Assembly: GCA_021613375.1 (NCBI GenBank)
Contig: CM038703.1
Span: 17,730,694 to 17,794,693, forward strand
DNA length: 64,000 bases
Direction of reading: 5' to 3'
Source of the DNA: Megaleporinus macrocephalus
Lineage: Eukaryota; Chordata; Actinopteri; Characiformes; Anostomidae
The translations under genes were made by a program, and so were the position numbers. Under the pieces are notes generated by a model. The model did no database searches and was not told where the DNA came from. It worked only from the letters and a program-made list of their open reading frames with translations. Every line of letters starts with the position of its first letter. Within the stretch, counting starts at the first letter, position 1. This document shows, in pieces, positions 1-20,042 of the stretch.

Positions 1-7200
<7,200 letters not shown>

Positions 7201-7402
7201 CTACAGTGGAACAGCAGGGGCTAGGATCCAGAGCCCTGGCTGACCAAAAGAGGAGCAAACTGAGCGCAGAAGCTACAGCGCAAGGACAGCAGTGTAGAAT
7301 AGACCTTCCAACGCAGCGCAGAGAAGATGAAAAGACTGCTCGTTGGTGGAGAGCAAAACTGGCTGTCAGGTACAACACGAGCACATGTGATGGACTAAGT
7401 GG

Positions 7403-7495
7403 GTGAGAGAGTGTGAGTGTGAAAAAGAGCTGAAGAGGAGGAGGGGAGAGCAGAGGAAGGGAGAGAGAGCGAGAGAGAAAGAGAGAGAGAGCGTA
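7403..7495. repeat. GA-rich (CT-rich on grap strand) tract in the grap 5' leader or promoter
   Basis: A run of GAGA and GAAA units starts about 245 bp upstream of the grap ATG. On the gene strand it is a polypyrimidine (CT)n tract. Such tracts are common near vertebrate transcription starts. A regulatory role is only inferred from position. The apparent minus-strand open frame across it is a translated simple repeat, not a gene. Confidence 0.6.
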
Positions 7496-7965
7496 TGTAG
7501 GAGGCAGGGAGGGGGTGGCAGTTCCTGTCTTTGCATTCTCAAACACAAGGAAATACAGCAATATGAGAAACAGGAAAACTAGAAGAAAAAACAAGGAGGA
7601 GACCCATAAGAAAAGATTTCCATTCCTCTGTTAGGAGGAAAAAACATTTAACCATATGTAGCATTTGGCCAATCTTGAGGCATGTTGCACAGAAAGATAA
7701 ACACAAAACAAAACATCAAAAAGGTTCAAAACTAGTTTAAATGTAAAGTATAAAAATATAATAACAATAAAAATGACAAAGGAGAAACAAACCTTTTTGA
7801 CTTCAGGCTTATTATTATTATTATTTATTAATGTTTTATAATACAGTAACTACCATACATACCATACCATATTCGCTAACAGCTGTTAAACAAATATGTA
7901 AATGGTTATGAAGGTGAAGTTTGGGCCCACCTGCAGAGTTTACATGTTTATAAATATATCATCGC

Positions 7966-8176
7966 TGTCCGAAGACAAACATGTATCTTTATTTTTTGAT
8001 TTAACAGCCACTTACATTGTGTTAAAATTTTGTGATGAAGGGACCAACAGAAATGCACTCCGAAGGCACTTTTTAAAAATGTGGTTGCGTTGATATTGAA
8101 AGTAAATGTGAGTTTACAGGCCCCACCTGTGAAGTTGCAACGGGATACTTGTTTGTCATTGGACAGCAACAGTATA
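7966..8176. mobile_element. MITE, copy 2 of the ATATCRTYGCTGTCC family
   Basis: The left end reads atatcatcgctgtccgaag. The right end (cattggacagcaacagtata) is its imperfect inverted repeat. It shares the 'acatgtatctttat' sub-terminal stretch with the inverted right end of the copy at 44018-44440. Non-coding. Confidence 0.6.
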
Positions 8177-9009
8177 CTTTCAATTATTTGTTGATGTGAT
8201 TTTGAACAAATAACTGACAGATATTGCACTATGTGCCTACTTTGGCTTTAACGTGCACATGCAAATCTGTAAAAGCAGTTTGAAGGTCATAAAGTTGGAC
8301 AGGACCCATGAGAAGCACATCTGAGAGAATACAAGAATAAAAGAACCAGTAGAACTCTTGGGATGCACTGCTCTCCAAAGAGAGTGAGTGACTCAGCCGC
8401 TTGGAGAATCTCTCTCATTTTCTTCTTTAGACAGTTGGTATTCGATTCATGCCAGAAAGGCAGCTCTTCAGCACACGATTCCGCACTGATTTTTTGTCAT
8501 AAAGCTCATATTTGACAGTGGCTCTGATCCCTGCAACACAGCAACATCACATTCAGAGTTGCATCGCTATTGACTGTGGCAGTCCACTGAGGAAGGCGAT
8601 GGAGGTTTTGTGTTCACAGGCGCTACTGGCAGCCACTTTGATGCTGTTGCAAAAGCTGGTTGATTCCTTTTTAGCACATTGGAGTATATATGTAACCTAA
8701 AAAGAACTACGCAAATCAAGAATGTTAAAGTACAGTTTCAAGAGTACCTTTTGTTGAGTGAGTTATCGGATGAGTGCTATGACTCAACCAGCACAGTTTC
8801 ACAATGGTATATTCTTTTTATATAAATTCTTTCTTGATTCAAAGTTTTGGAAAAAAAGATTTATTCTACCTATTGTTCTTTCTACACAGCCCAGTACTGC
8901 ATTGCTTGTTTGTGATGGTTACTAGAACTGTCCTCCTTCAACATTTTTTGAGTGTGCCTGGCATTTTGCACCAGTGAGAACAGAAAGTAAAATATTTGTG
9001 CTGTACTGG

Positions 9010-9470
9010 TTGCGACAGTGAAGTTAAACCGAACGGAACTGAGTTTAGATTAGATGAAATTGTGTTAGATAAACTAAAATGAACTGAGTTGGCCTTACTT
9101 GAGTTTTTCTTGACTGAATTTAGTTGACTTGAGTTGAACTAAACTGAACTGAACTGAGTTGACTTGGCTTGAGCTGAAATGACTTAATTTAAGTTTAGCT
9201 GAGCTGAGCTACACTGTAAACAAGCTGAGGTCGATTTGTGTAAACTAAACTGACTTGAGTTGCATTAAATGTATAAATTTAACTGAACTGAGTTGACCTG
9301 ATTTGAGTCGAGTTGACTGGAGTTGAATTGACCTCAGTTGAGTTGGGTTGAGAGTTGAGATAGCTTGAGTTGACATGAGCTAAGCTGAGCTTGAGTTGAA
9401 CTGTATTAAACCGAGCTAAAATTAAGTGAAATGAGTTGAGTTTTACTGGACTGCATTTAACTGGGCCATG
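9010..9470. repeat. Degenerate pentameric satellite (TGAGT/TGAAC/TGACT)
   Basis: About 460 bp built from TGAGT, TGAAC, TGACT and GAGCT-like five-base units in mixed order, with occasional interruptions. A non-repetitive sequence precedes it and a LINE-like tail follows it directly. The array is diverged, so it looks old. No coding frame. Confidence 0.75.
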
Positions 9471-9578
9471 CCATGGACTAGTGACCTGTCCATGGTGTAC
9501 CCCGCCTTCACCCGATGATGCTGAGATTGGCTCCAGCCTCCCTGTGATCCATCTATAATTGATGGATGGATGGATGAA
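9471..9578 (+). mobile_element. 3' tail of a teleost LINE-like retroelement, ending in (GATG)n
   Basis: The block 'gacctgtccatggtgtaccc' followed by 'cgccttcacccgatgatg' and then 'gattggctccagcctccc' is the familiar 3' end of a very common fish non-LTR element. It finishes in GATG repeats at 9561-9578. Only about 110 bp remain, which fits 5' truncation on insertion. Identification is from memory of the consensus, so the exact clade is left open. Confidence 0.65.
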
Positions 9579-9639
9579 TTTAACTGATTGTGAAAATACT
9601 CACCAGTGCTATGAGAAATCTTCTCAACACACAGAAATA

Positions 9640-11320
9640 AAAGCTAAATGAACTGATGTAGAGATAGTTGAAGGGGAATTCCAAATAATTTTCGCAATGT
9701 TCATATAATTAAAATGTTGAGATGTAAACAAAGTTATTCAGAGTGTTTTGGAATGGTTCAAGATAAAAAAACATCTATCTATTTCTTTACAATATTAATG
9801 AACTCAGGTATCTAAACCACAAATATAACCATTTTGTAGTACACATATACCTGTCGACCTTGCTGACTTTTTATATGATGATAAATTGTAAGAAATCTGA
9901 AAAATACATGTTTCACAAGGTTTCTTATAAAACTATTGAAAATACTGTAAACAATTCGAAACAGACATCATACATGTTCAACCCGTTCTAACCCTTTAAG
10001 AGAACTGTGAACAATTCAGACTCCCTTTGTTTACCAAAATAGCAACTGAATTATATATCCTGCATTTCTGAGGTGTGTGAGATGTAACTTTCAGCGTTGG
10101 CATACTAGCTATTTCGGTACTTTCCTGTCCAGATCGCTCTCTTTTCCAACCGCATGCTGTTGCAGTGAGGCTTGGCCTGATCAATCACGCATGCTATCAT
10201 GTGTGTCGTCTTCGCCTTGGGGTGCTAAAAAAAAAAATAACACCAGGCGTGTGTAGCGTAACTTCCTGAGTACAGAGGTAAGGAAACCACATAGCCTTGC
10301 TGCTTGAACCGACCGACTAAAATATAAAACAGACTATATGTGCCTATTGCGTTACACAGTGTCATTTTTAATACACCTTCAGTAGCGCAATTATTTAGAC
10401 CACAAGTCAGGGAATCTCCTTAAAACTAACAGAATAATAAGAGACTGGAGCACACATTTTAATTCTCTGCTATGACAGATAAGAGAATATTCTCCTCTGT
10501 CCAAGCTTGCATTGGAATATTTAAGGCTAAGCCCTGCAGAAGTACTTTAGTTTAAAAAGAGAGGCCTTAAAGTAGTTTCATCTGTGGACCAGATCTAATC
10601 CACACTTGAATTAAAAGTATGTCCTCCATTTGAGGTCCTTTGGGCAAGGATTAGTATCTTGGTTTGAGCTCTCTGGCTCTTTTATGGAACATATAGATTT
10701 TGAGTGATAGCTTATGATTTGCACTAAGAATATAAATGAGCCCTTGCAGTGAAAAATAGTCTCTGTGACATTGTTATTAAAAATAGTATGCCATTGATTG
10801 ATGCCATGTATTTAAAATAAAGGGGTCACAGAAATGTAAAGCAGGGTCTGTTTTATTATGCAAAAGACTGTACAAAATAAAATAGACTGATAAACAAAAT
10901 AACTGATTATCCAAAATGGTGAAATGGTTAATGGATAGATTGGTGTGAGGGGCTCATTGTCAACACTATTATTTATGTGTGAATTATTGTGGTTAAGCTA
11001 CAGCTGTGATAATAGCATACGGGCTTATGCTTAAGTTCAGTAAAGGGGCAGTGTGTAAAATGTAGGGGGTCTATTAGCAGAAGTAGTATACATAGTATAA
11101 AAAGCATTAATTTTATTAGTGTATAATTACCTGTAACCCGAACCTGAATTGTTGTGTTTACTTTAGCTTAGAATGAGCTTTTCATATTTACATAGAAGCA
11201 AGATGTCTTCTTCTTCTTTGTTGATAGTTATGTGCATAAAACTTCAGGTAGAATAATTTATAGCTTAAATCTCCTTATCAAAATTACCACCAGCACTAAA
11301 ACCACAAGGCCAGCTTTTTG
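9640..11320. other. Intergenic sequence, no feature seen
   Basis: Between the LINE-like tail and the next palindromic element I see only AT-rich single-copy-looking sequence with short A and T runs. There is no family-like open frame and no splice-site series. Confidence 0.5.
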
Positions 11321-11326
11321 TTTAAA

Positions 11327-11524
11327 TTTTGCTATTCCACCTTAATTGGTGTGGCATTTACAATTTAGGGTTGACATTCAGCTTCTAATTCTTATTCTTA
11401 CGCTTGTGTGAATTTTCCGTTCCACCTTAAATGTTGCAGCATTTATTATAATGCTTCAGGTGCCAGAATGCAACCACAGCACCATTTAAGGTGGAGCAGG
11501 ACAATTTTGACAAGAAGCTGGTGA
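11327..11524. repeat. Palindromic dispersed element ('gttccaccttaaatg' family)
   Basis: Contains 'gttccaccttaaatg' and, on the other arm, 'accatttaaggtggagca', with 'aggtgccagaatgcaacc' between. The same blocks recur at 43085-43210, 45005-45110, 45270-45292 and 45520-45545. This looks like a short non-autonomous DNA element or SINE-like family with an internal palindrome. No coding frame. Confidence 0.6.
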
Positions 11525-11529
11525 ATGCC

Positions 11530-13490
11530 CTTTCTGGAAAATGTTACAAGCCAAAAGAATAATTAGTATAGTTTGACAGCCTTAATCATCTTAATCAACG
11601 TATGAGTGGGGTAGTAGAAATGGTAAGCTAGGTTTGTACTGAATTAATTTAAAAAACATAGTAAAACATATGAAACAGTAAACTATATTAATAAAAACAC
11701 CCAAGCGTGTAGGAGCAGGTTTGACATTGGGGGACACTTTTGCTAATATAAATTAAAGCCCACCCTTTCCCTTAAAATATTACCTATAAGCTGATTTCAC
11801 TGTAGGTAAGGTAGTAAATCACTGTATGTGTAGTGACGTAGAACAACATTTGTGGAATTACGGTAAATTGCTAATAAATAAACTAAACACAACATTATCT
11901 GTACTTCTGTTTATTATTAGATAAAGCCAATTAAAGATCACTTTACAAACTAAACAAGATACTCCACATTACATGGTACTGCTGTCAGAAAACTGTTAAA
12001 TTATGCATACAATGTCTGGATAATATAAAAATATAACAAAAAAAATATTTTTCTTTGGTGACATATAATGCTGAAATGAAATGAGTAGAGAGTAATGTAA
12101 CTTTACATTTCAGAGTGCTTTCTGACAAGAGTTAATATAAACGTTAGCTAACCTAAACCCTCCTAGTCTGTTACCATAACAACACATTATACAAAAACTG
12201 TTTTATTACAGTATATATTGTCATCGTTGCTATTTACTGCTCTCATCAGTGACCTCACGTTTAAAGCTTGCGTTTAAAGCCGTTTAAAGTTTGGTTGAGT
12301 GAAGCTGCTGACAGCAGGATATTTTTCTGTACAGGCATCTCAGCCATAACTAAGTGAAAGACCCTGACCGCCTAACAACCAGAGCCAGTTGCTAACAACA
12401 AACACCCCCCCCCCCCCCACCACCACCCCCCACCCTCGGGTTCCTACGCCAATGAGAACACAAGACCATTTTAAGTATGATGAACTAAAATTTTGATAAA
12501 TGGATGACTATTTAGCACGGTAAAGCTTCACTGCTATAGGTTATACACTGTTCCTTTCATCTGGATTAAACAGAAATAAGTACAATAACTCATTCTAAAT
12601 TTAATGCCACCGGTAGTCACAATTTATGACACAACATCTCGAAGATGTTGGTTTCTCTTCTCCAATCCTGAGAAAGCTGTGGAAGGGTGTAGAGGTGATT
12701 TAATATCCAGTGGTAACCGTGGGATCAGGAAACTAAAACTGATTCTCTCAAAATCTGAAGTGGTAAACAACAATACAGTCACGTAACTGCCTTCCAAAAC
12801 AAGCTCTTTAGAGCCACAACAAAGTGAGGAAGGGAAATAAACAGCGGACAAAGGCAGGGGGCAGTGTGATGAAGACTCTGTATACGGTCAAAGGGGTTTA
12901 GGTCTCAGCTGAGATGCGTTTTTCTCTAAGAAGCTGGCGAGACAAGGACAGCATGTGCTTTATGTGGTCAGTGCATGTAGGGGAAGTCCACGCTACATCC
13001 TGTTCATTCAGGGAAGTGCTTTTTCATCAACGCAGTGGTGAGGTCATCTTTCTGCTATCTTCAAAACCTCTAAGACACAACAATGACAGCCACAGAACAT
13101 CCTTTAAGGCCAGTGATTTCTGTGAAATAAATGTTTGTTATTAATATTAATTTAACATAATCATCCTGGTTGTTGTGCGTAATCTCGGCAGGTACACTCA
13201 GCAGTAATTCTTTTATTTTACTTTAAAACAAACGGGTTTAATTCATGAATCAACCAAAGAAATAATATTCAAGGCCTAATGCGTCAGATGTAACCACTAG
13301 AAAAATTAGGAACTGACAGTGTAATCTACCAAAACCAAAACAGTGCTTGTTTTGCAATTGGTGGCATCAATTTCGTGAGTAAAAACGTCAATGAGCCCAA
13401 TACTTGAAGTGGGGAAAAATGCCAGTAACTCTACATATTTACATGTTGGTGTGTTTGTATTGGCTGTGGTTATTTATTTAAAAGGATGAT
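11530..13490. other. Intergenic sequence with C run, otherwise empty
   Basis: AT-rich. The only simple feature is a 14-base C run at 12405-12418 followed by CACC repeats. Short open frames on both strands around 12604-12851 overlap each other and resemble no family. Confidence 0.5.
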
Positions 13491-13502
13491 CATTTGTGAC
13501 CA

Positions 13503-13576
13503 TTACTACTACTACTACTACAACTAATATTAGTAATAACAATAATAATAATAATAACAATAATAATAACAACAAC
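13503..13576. repeat. (TAC)n-(TAA)n trinucleotide microsatellite
   Basis: Five TAC-type units run into interrupted AAT/AAC units. A simple repeat in intergenic DNA. Confidence 0.85.
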
Positions 13577-14059
13577 ATAATATCGGTAGAATATAATTAT
13601 TGGTATATTTCTAGTTTTTTCTCTTTTTAAATAGGCTGTCTGCAGTATTCATTTGTAAAAAGGCTAAGTAACGCAATACCGTCATCCTTAATCAGAAAGC
13701 AAACATGCTAATGTTTTATTTTGTTTGATAAACACCATATATCTGCTTTATAATGAGATTTTGTAAAATATATTTTCAGTTTTAAGTTTGGTTGGAGTTG
13801 TTTTTCAATCAGTGAAGGCTCATGACTATGGACCTGATTTGGGAAAGGGAACCAGATGCAACACCAGCATCTTATGAGAAGGCCTGGTATGTCAAAGAGT
13901 AAACTGTAGAGGTATTGATACTGTGTAATGGTGGGTCTATTTTGCACACTGATGAAGGGTGTATATAAATGGTAGCCTGATCAATATGTTAAATTTGACA
14001 TGTTGCATCATCTTACAAATTGCTCCTTAAAAGGTGAAACAAGTGTCCATTTTGATTAA

Positions 14060-14545
14060 CCATATTCTACAATTAAAGATTGTTGTCCGTGTGTTTCTCT
14101 GTATACTTTGTTAATTCCCTTTTCATCTTGTTTTTAGGTGGGCAAGACCCCCATGGTGGTGTCCACTCTATTAGACGTTATTACCTTGCTGGTTTACCTT
14201 GTAGATGCGAAGTCATCTGTTGCTGCACAGGATGCTGCCCACTAGATGCACTTAGCTGGATATTTTTGATTAGTGGACTATTCTTCCAGTAGCACTGCTG
14301 TGTCTGATCCACTCGTACCAGCAAAACACACAATAACACACCACCATGTTGACAGTGTCACTGCAGTGCTGAGAATGATCCAACACTCAAATAATACCTG
14401 TCCTGTGGGGGTCCTGTGAGGGTCCTGAGCATCAAAGAACAGGGTATAAGGAGGATAACAAAGTACACAGAGAAACATGTGGACAAACTTGTGTAATTGT
14501 AAAACTACAGAGTGCTCCTATATGGTAAGAGGACTCAATTAAAAG
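14060..14545. mobile_element. Palindromic non-autonomous DNA element
   Basis: The left arm (14086-14160, containing 'tgtttctctgtatactttgt') is the inverted and diverged match of the right arm (14403-14485, containing 'acaaagtacacagagaaaca'). The centre carries 'agcactgctgtgtctgatcc', which recurs near 22870-22900. The right arm recurs at 14945-15055 and 52440-52510. This is a recognisable teleost MITE-like repeat. The sequences suggest deletion derivatives rather than an autonomous copy. Confidence 0.6.
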
Positions 14546-15302
14546 AGCTTTGTATTTTTAAGGTAAATAACTGCCTCACCACAGTGATTTAACAGTCCAC
14601 TCATGCATTAACAGGAAGCTGGCTGTTGATTTCCTTTTAAGAGTCTATCTGGTAAAAGCACTTGATACATGCTGTCTGCTTATTTCAAAATAGTTTAAAA
14701 CAAACATTAATTGTGGTTAATTAAATCCACCTTTGGTGCCACTTTAACTACTCTTAAAAAGAAAGTGTATTCTAAATTATACCAGGGACACCAGTAATGT
14801 ATTCTGTATGGTTACATTAGTAAGTGCTGGATAATCTAAAGCCTGTTTCTGCAATGAGACTGGGTGAAAAGCATGTGGGGTGCTGTAAAGAGTGGAGTTG
14901 GGTAGATGGTGAGTGGACAGTGTGATGAAATGCTGAGAATGATCCAACACTCAAATAATACCTGCCCTGTGGGGGTTCTGTAAGGGTCCTGCGCATGGAA
15001 GAACAGGGTATAAGGAGAATAACAAAGTACACAGAGAAACATGTGGACAACAGTCTGTAATGGTAAAACTACAAAGTGCTCCTATATGGTAAGAATCGAA
15101 AGAGCTTTGTAATTCTGAGGCAAATAATTGACACATTGATTTAACAGTCTACTCATGCATTAGCAAAAAGCCGTCTGTTAAGTCTATCTGGTAAAAGCTC
15201 TTGATACGCGCTGTCTGCTCATTTCAAAATAGTTTAAAACAAGCATCAATAGTGGTTAACTTAAACCACCATTGATGCCATTTTAAGTACTCTTTAAAAG
15301 AA
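14363..15302 (+). repeat. Tandem segmental duplication, offset about 570 bp
   Basis: 14363-14762 and 14928-15302 are direct repeats of each other. Both start at 'tgctgagaatgatccaacac', pass through 'gtgctcctatatggtaag', 'atctggtaaaagc' and 'tttcaaaatagtttaaaaca', and end near 'ctcttaaaaaga' or 'ctctttaaaaga'. The copies differ by small indels and substitutions, so the duplication is not recent. The spacer 14780-14927 has its own second copy at 16838-17030. Confidence 0.75.
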
Positions 15303-15309
15303 CATGTAT

Positions 15310-16830
15310 TGTATATAATACTGTTTTTTCAAAGTGTAACTAGTACTTAAAAGGCCCTTACTTTTCTATTCTCAGAACTAGTGCAACTCTGAAAGTAAGC
15401 ATAGCTCACCGCTGTATATATGGAGCTATTTGCCAAATTAGTTTAAACTGCAGCTCCTCAGTAAAAAAGAAAGACCATTGGTATTTATGGTCTTTTTAAG
15501 CCAAATGCATTCATTGGCATAGTAATAAGCTTAATATATAATCTCTGTCCCAAGAGATATTATTACAAATATACAAAATCATCTTTATGGTGTACTTTCT
15601 ATTAGGAGATGAAAGTCCCTAACCCTGAAATTCCAACTTGTAAAAATAATATTTTGTTTAGTTGTATTTTCAATGTTTTTTAAAAGATTTCTTTATATTA
15701 AAAATGCTCTCACACATTTTCAGAACATCTATTCAAAAGATCCATTTTATTGGTGGAGCCTTATTTTAGCCACAACCCAAAATTTTACAGCAGGAAGTGA
15801 AACCGCATGACCCTCCTGGCCCCTAAGCAGTTAGAGCCCATGTTCTTTAAAGTAAATATATCTTAAAGTCTGAAAATGAGTTTGTACCATTAAGAACTAT
15901 CGCCAAATTCTTGGTAGTGTTATGACTACCAAGTACACAGTACACTCAAAATACACTCAAATACACTTAAAACCAGTATTTTTAACTAAATTGACTGAAG
16001 GAAAATTATCCTGCAATCATGTTTCTAATGACACTGGATCTGGGAGGCAGTAGGAGTGCGGGAGTGAAGTGTTGATTAGTGCTGACTGTTTACAAATGCT
16101 TCTTTTTAACCAGTGTTGTTGCATTAGATGGTATAACTAATACAATGTCCATCCTCCATGAGGCATTGTTACAGTTTATCATCACACTGCGCATTACAAT
16201 ACCATGAATTTACATTGTATAAATACACCCCCAGTTATCACTGTTTGATAAATTTGTATCAGTGAACATGTGTAAACACTATCGCCCAGATCACAACGGT
16301 TGAGCAGGAGTGGAGCTAACGAAACACAGCGAAAGTGTTTAGCACTATAATGTACACCTGTGTACATGACTGCGTTTGATAATTTGCATCATTCTTACAG
16401 AGCCACAGATAAAATGAAATTTGTGTTTTGCAGCCCTCTACTGGTCAATGCCAGTCAATAGTTTTTGACTACTATTTTCTATGTACAGCAGCAGATACGC
16501 AACAGCCAAATGAGCTAATAATGCATAAAAACACAGTGAAATTAATAATGCATGATGGTCCGTAATATATAATGCTGTAAAATTCAGCGGGCCTGATCAG
16601 AGACTCCAGTAAGCAAACCAGTTGTTATCTATGACAAAATGTTTACTGAAGTAAAAGGTTATTTCCTTAGAGATAATATGCCACGCACCTGGTACTGTGT
16701 GTGTTTAACAAGTATCTCATAATCAAGGAAAAGGTCAGAAGATATTAAGATAGCAAACATGATTCTGGATGACTTATGAAATCGATTATGAAATTGATTT
16801 TTTTGATGTTTCAGTTTCCATTTGCTAGAG
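15310..16830. other. Intergenic sequence, no feature seen
   Basis: AT-rich non-coding sequence between repeat copies. No gene-family frame or structured repeat recognised. Confidence 0.45.
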
Positions 16831-16837
16831 TCACTGT

Positions 16838-17030
16838 TACCAGGGACACCAGTGATGTATCATGTATGGTTACATTAGAGGCAAATAAGCGCACGTACTT
16901 AAAGCAGCTTGGATTAGAGTGCTGCCTAATCTAATGCTTGTTTCTGCAGTGAGACTGGGTGAAAAGCATGTGGGGTGCTGTAAAAAGCGGAGTTGGGTAG
17001 ACAGTGAGTGGACAATGTGATAAGAGAGAC
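16838..17030 (+). repeat. Second copy of the 14780-14935 segment
   Basis: Shares 'accagggacaccag', 'tatggttacattag' and 'gagactgggtgaaaagcatg' followed by 'tggggtgctgtaaa' with 14780-14935, in the same order and orientation. An insertion of about 35 bp follows the 'ttacattag' block. Dispersed or locally duplicated non-coding repeat. Confidence 0.7.
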
Positions 17031-18039
17031 ATATTTTGAGCATTGTAGGAGCCAGGAAGGCTGGTCTTAGCACTAATACTGTGTGTTTTGTGTTCTATTC
17101 ATAAAAACTGAGAGATAGTATTATGCTCGCTCACACTGTCACTACTGTAAGGTTGTGAAATAAAAGTTAGAACATAACCAGCATCAATAAATTAGATCAA
17201 GGTAACTCTGAAAATATGGTGTGCGCTGTTGTAACACTTGAATATAAGTATTAAACATAATTATAAGCATAGAAAATATTAAACTGCCAATCGTACCACC
17301 AATGTTTTATGCTTGGAAGTTACTAGTATTATTATTACTGGAATATTTTGTATGGGAATATTGCATTAATACACAAATGCCAAGTATTGATATTTTGTGA
17401 AATAAACACAAATAAGTAAGGTTTTTGTGACTGTGTTAAAGCCTGAAAATTTTATTTCATTAGAGAAAACAAAGTTTTTCTTTGAGGACATAATTTTCAG
17501 TTGAAAACAAGTAATAAATCGCAATATACGTTACTGCATATATCGCAATAATTTATTTAAAATTGCAATAATATCACATCTTTACTTAAATATCATGATA
17601 CTATCATAGTGATAGCTGATTCCCGTCCCTATTATTGAACCAAATAGCCTGATGGCTGGTCCCACCTCTTGTTCGCCCTGATCAAGGCCCTTCAAGACTT
17701 TTCCCCCAACCAGATATTCTGCGTCCATTATGCACCACAAGACACTTAAAATGAAAAGCTGATAAAAAAAATAATCACAGAATAGTATTTTTATCTGACT
17801 AACCCTCAGTGTAAGAGTGCTCGGCAGACAGAGTGCTGTGAGCGCTGCCTGAGCCTGTGGGGGGTGACATGCACCACCGGACTGACTGCTCTGTTCTAAA
17901 TGAGTGGAGCGTGTTCGAAGTTGAACAGAGAACTATAAGGAAGTTTCTGAAACTGTCCATCTGTTCTGAAATCTCAGCACATAACAAAGACACACCGATA
18001 AGAAACTTAATTATAATTCGTCTTAAAGAACCCAGTGTG

Positions 18040-18349
18040 TTCGGTCACACCCTTTTGCCGCGCTCACTCTCTCCAAGTCGATCTATCAGTTTGTCCGCCA
18101 TGTTGGACAGTGTGGGTGTCACTCTCTTCTACAGATCTCAGAGCTGCAGCTAGCGCAAACGGCGACGTGTAGCCCGCCTGCCAGCCTTCACAGAAACACT
18201 AATATAGCCTCAACAAGCGACTAAACTTAATAAACTTGGGCGAATCTAAGCCAGTAAACATTTTTTTCTCTATAGATTTACCCGGTACGCATGCCGGGCG
18301 TGTTTCCAGGACAAATACTGAGCCCTGAACCGAAACGACGGCAGGATTG
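18040..18349 (+). promoter_or_regulatory. epn2: epn2 promoter and non-coding exon 1, with a YY1-type motif
   Basis: The sequence becomes locally CpG-richer than the surrounding DNA (ccgcgctc, ggcgacgtg, acgacggcagg). It contains CCGCCATGTTGG at 18095-18106, a match to the YY1 motif often found at vertebrate transcription starts. A strong donor, gcaggattg|gtaagt, ends a putative untranslated exon at 18349. It pairs with the acceptor at 24338 just upstream of the epsin start codon exon. The transcription start itself cannot be placed from sequence; it probably lies between about 18.1 and 18.3 kb. Exon assignment is inference from splice signals and position. Confidence 0.5.
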
Positions 18350-19968
18350 GTAAGTTACTGTTTTGTTTTCCAGCTGGTTCTGTTCTGTGTGCTCCAAGTG
18401 CTGCCTGCTCACTCCCAGTTCGGCGATATCTCCTCAAAGCACCGAGTAGTCTTCGAAAACTGCGAGATGAATCAACAAACGAGCTCTCTGACACGTTTGA
18501 CAGTTTGTTGGTAGCTTATTATATTGATATTTCTAGACAAATTAGATATTTACTATTAATAAACACCTTTAAGCTAGCCGAGATTAGCGTTGGATAGCGA
18601 TGTTAGCCCAGCTCTGGCTAGAACGAGAGCTGTACGTATGGCTATGTCGACGCTTTTCAGGTAATTATTTTTTATATAGCTAAAGATGCGAGTTAGTTCC
18701 AAGTCACAGTCGGCCTTTTTTACCGGGAGTTTTCCTAACCATCAAAAACCGACAAGGCAACAGCTGATGTTAGCCGGCTGGCTAGCTAAAGGATGAGTGG
18801 AGTTTCCTGCTCATGCTAAGCTATCCCCGCTAGGAGTGTTTTCGCAGCTGCTCGAACTTTTCTGCGACTAGCTAGAAAGGCTAAATGTGTTTACGCGCTG
18901 TTAACTTTGTGGAAGTTAAAGTGTAGTTCTTCTACTACATATTCTAATAAAGAAACTTTTCGTTGATAGCGGTGCTATTGGTTTTCTTTAACAGTTAACA
19001 GTCTTGTTTTTGCTACAGGTATCTGGCGTTAGTTTGTTGCTTCGAACTGTTGTGCTAGCCTCGTATGAAGTTAGCCAGCCAGCTAACACTAGCATTACGG
19101 TGGTTAGCTACTCGGCTGCATACTATACTGGCTCGCCACTTTTTGTGGGGAAACCCGAACGCTGTTTGGCCGAGTTATTGAGAAAATCTGTGACAGTGGC
19201 CTAGTGGTCGATGACGTTCTTTCTGAGCGCTGTGGTCACGTAGTAAGTTGTCCTATTCGGGTACATTCATTAACATTACCTAAAAGCTAAGCTGACTTTA
19301 ACCTTCGCTGTGTATGAAAACTGTCTCATTCGGTTGCCATTACTGAGTACTAGTTATACCACAACGCTTGCTCTCCACTCGACGCGTGTAATTTGGGGAG
19401 CTTTGCGTGGGCGACCTTGGTTATCAAAGGTTGCAGCTGATGACTAGACCGGTCAAACCTCAACCGGGGTTCTCTTATCCGCGAACGGTAAGTTACACAG
19501 TACACCGTGAAGTAACGTGGTCATCAGGTCATGACGTTCTGTTGGTCACTGCGAGGACACACCCGTGTATGGAGAATATTTTTCTGTCGTGTGACCGGTG
19601 TGTTTGCGACACATGTTAGTTGACCCGATCCCGTCCCGCACTCGACCGGATTGTTTAACATGACATACGGGGTCTTGGTGGGGACAATAGGCCCAGCGTT
19701 ACTCTTTGTCAGCCAGACTGATATGTAGATGCAAAAGATACAGCTCAAAAATTATCAGCTGTCCCTGCGTTGATTGGCAAAGGAAGTCGACACCCTCGTA
19801 ATCGGGCATCTTTACACCAGATTGACAGGAAGTCTTAGTTTCTCAACAGTTACAGAACCGGCTGGACTAACATTGAGAATACCAACGTTCACCAGAGCAC
19901 GCGCCTACATACTGAGTGTCCCTCAAGTCTGGTTCAGTCTGCTTTTTGTTTTTGCGATCCAGCTGATA

Positions 19969-20011
<43 letters not shown>

Positions 20012-20042
20012 TAATTATTATTATTATTATTATTGTTATTAC
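19969..20042. repeat. (ATT)n microsatellite
   Basis: About 24 ATT units with two single-base interruptions, in epn2 intron 1. Confidence 0.95.
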
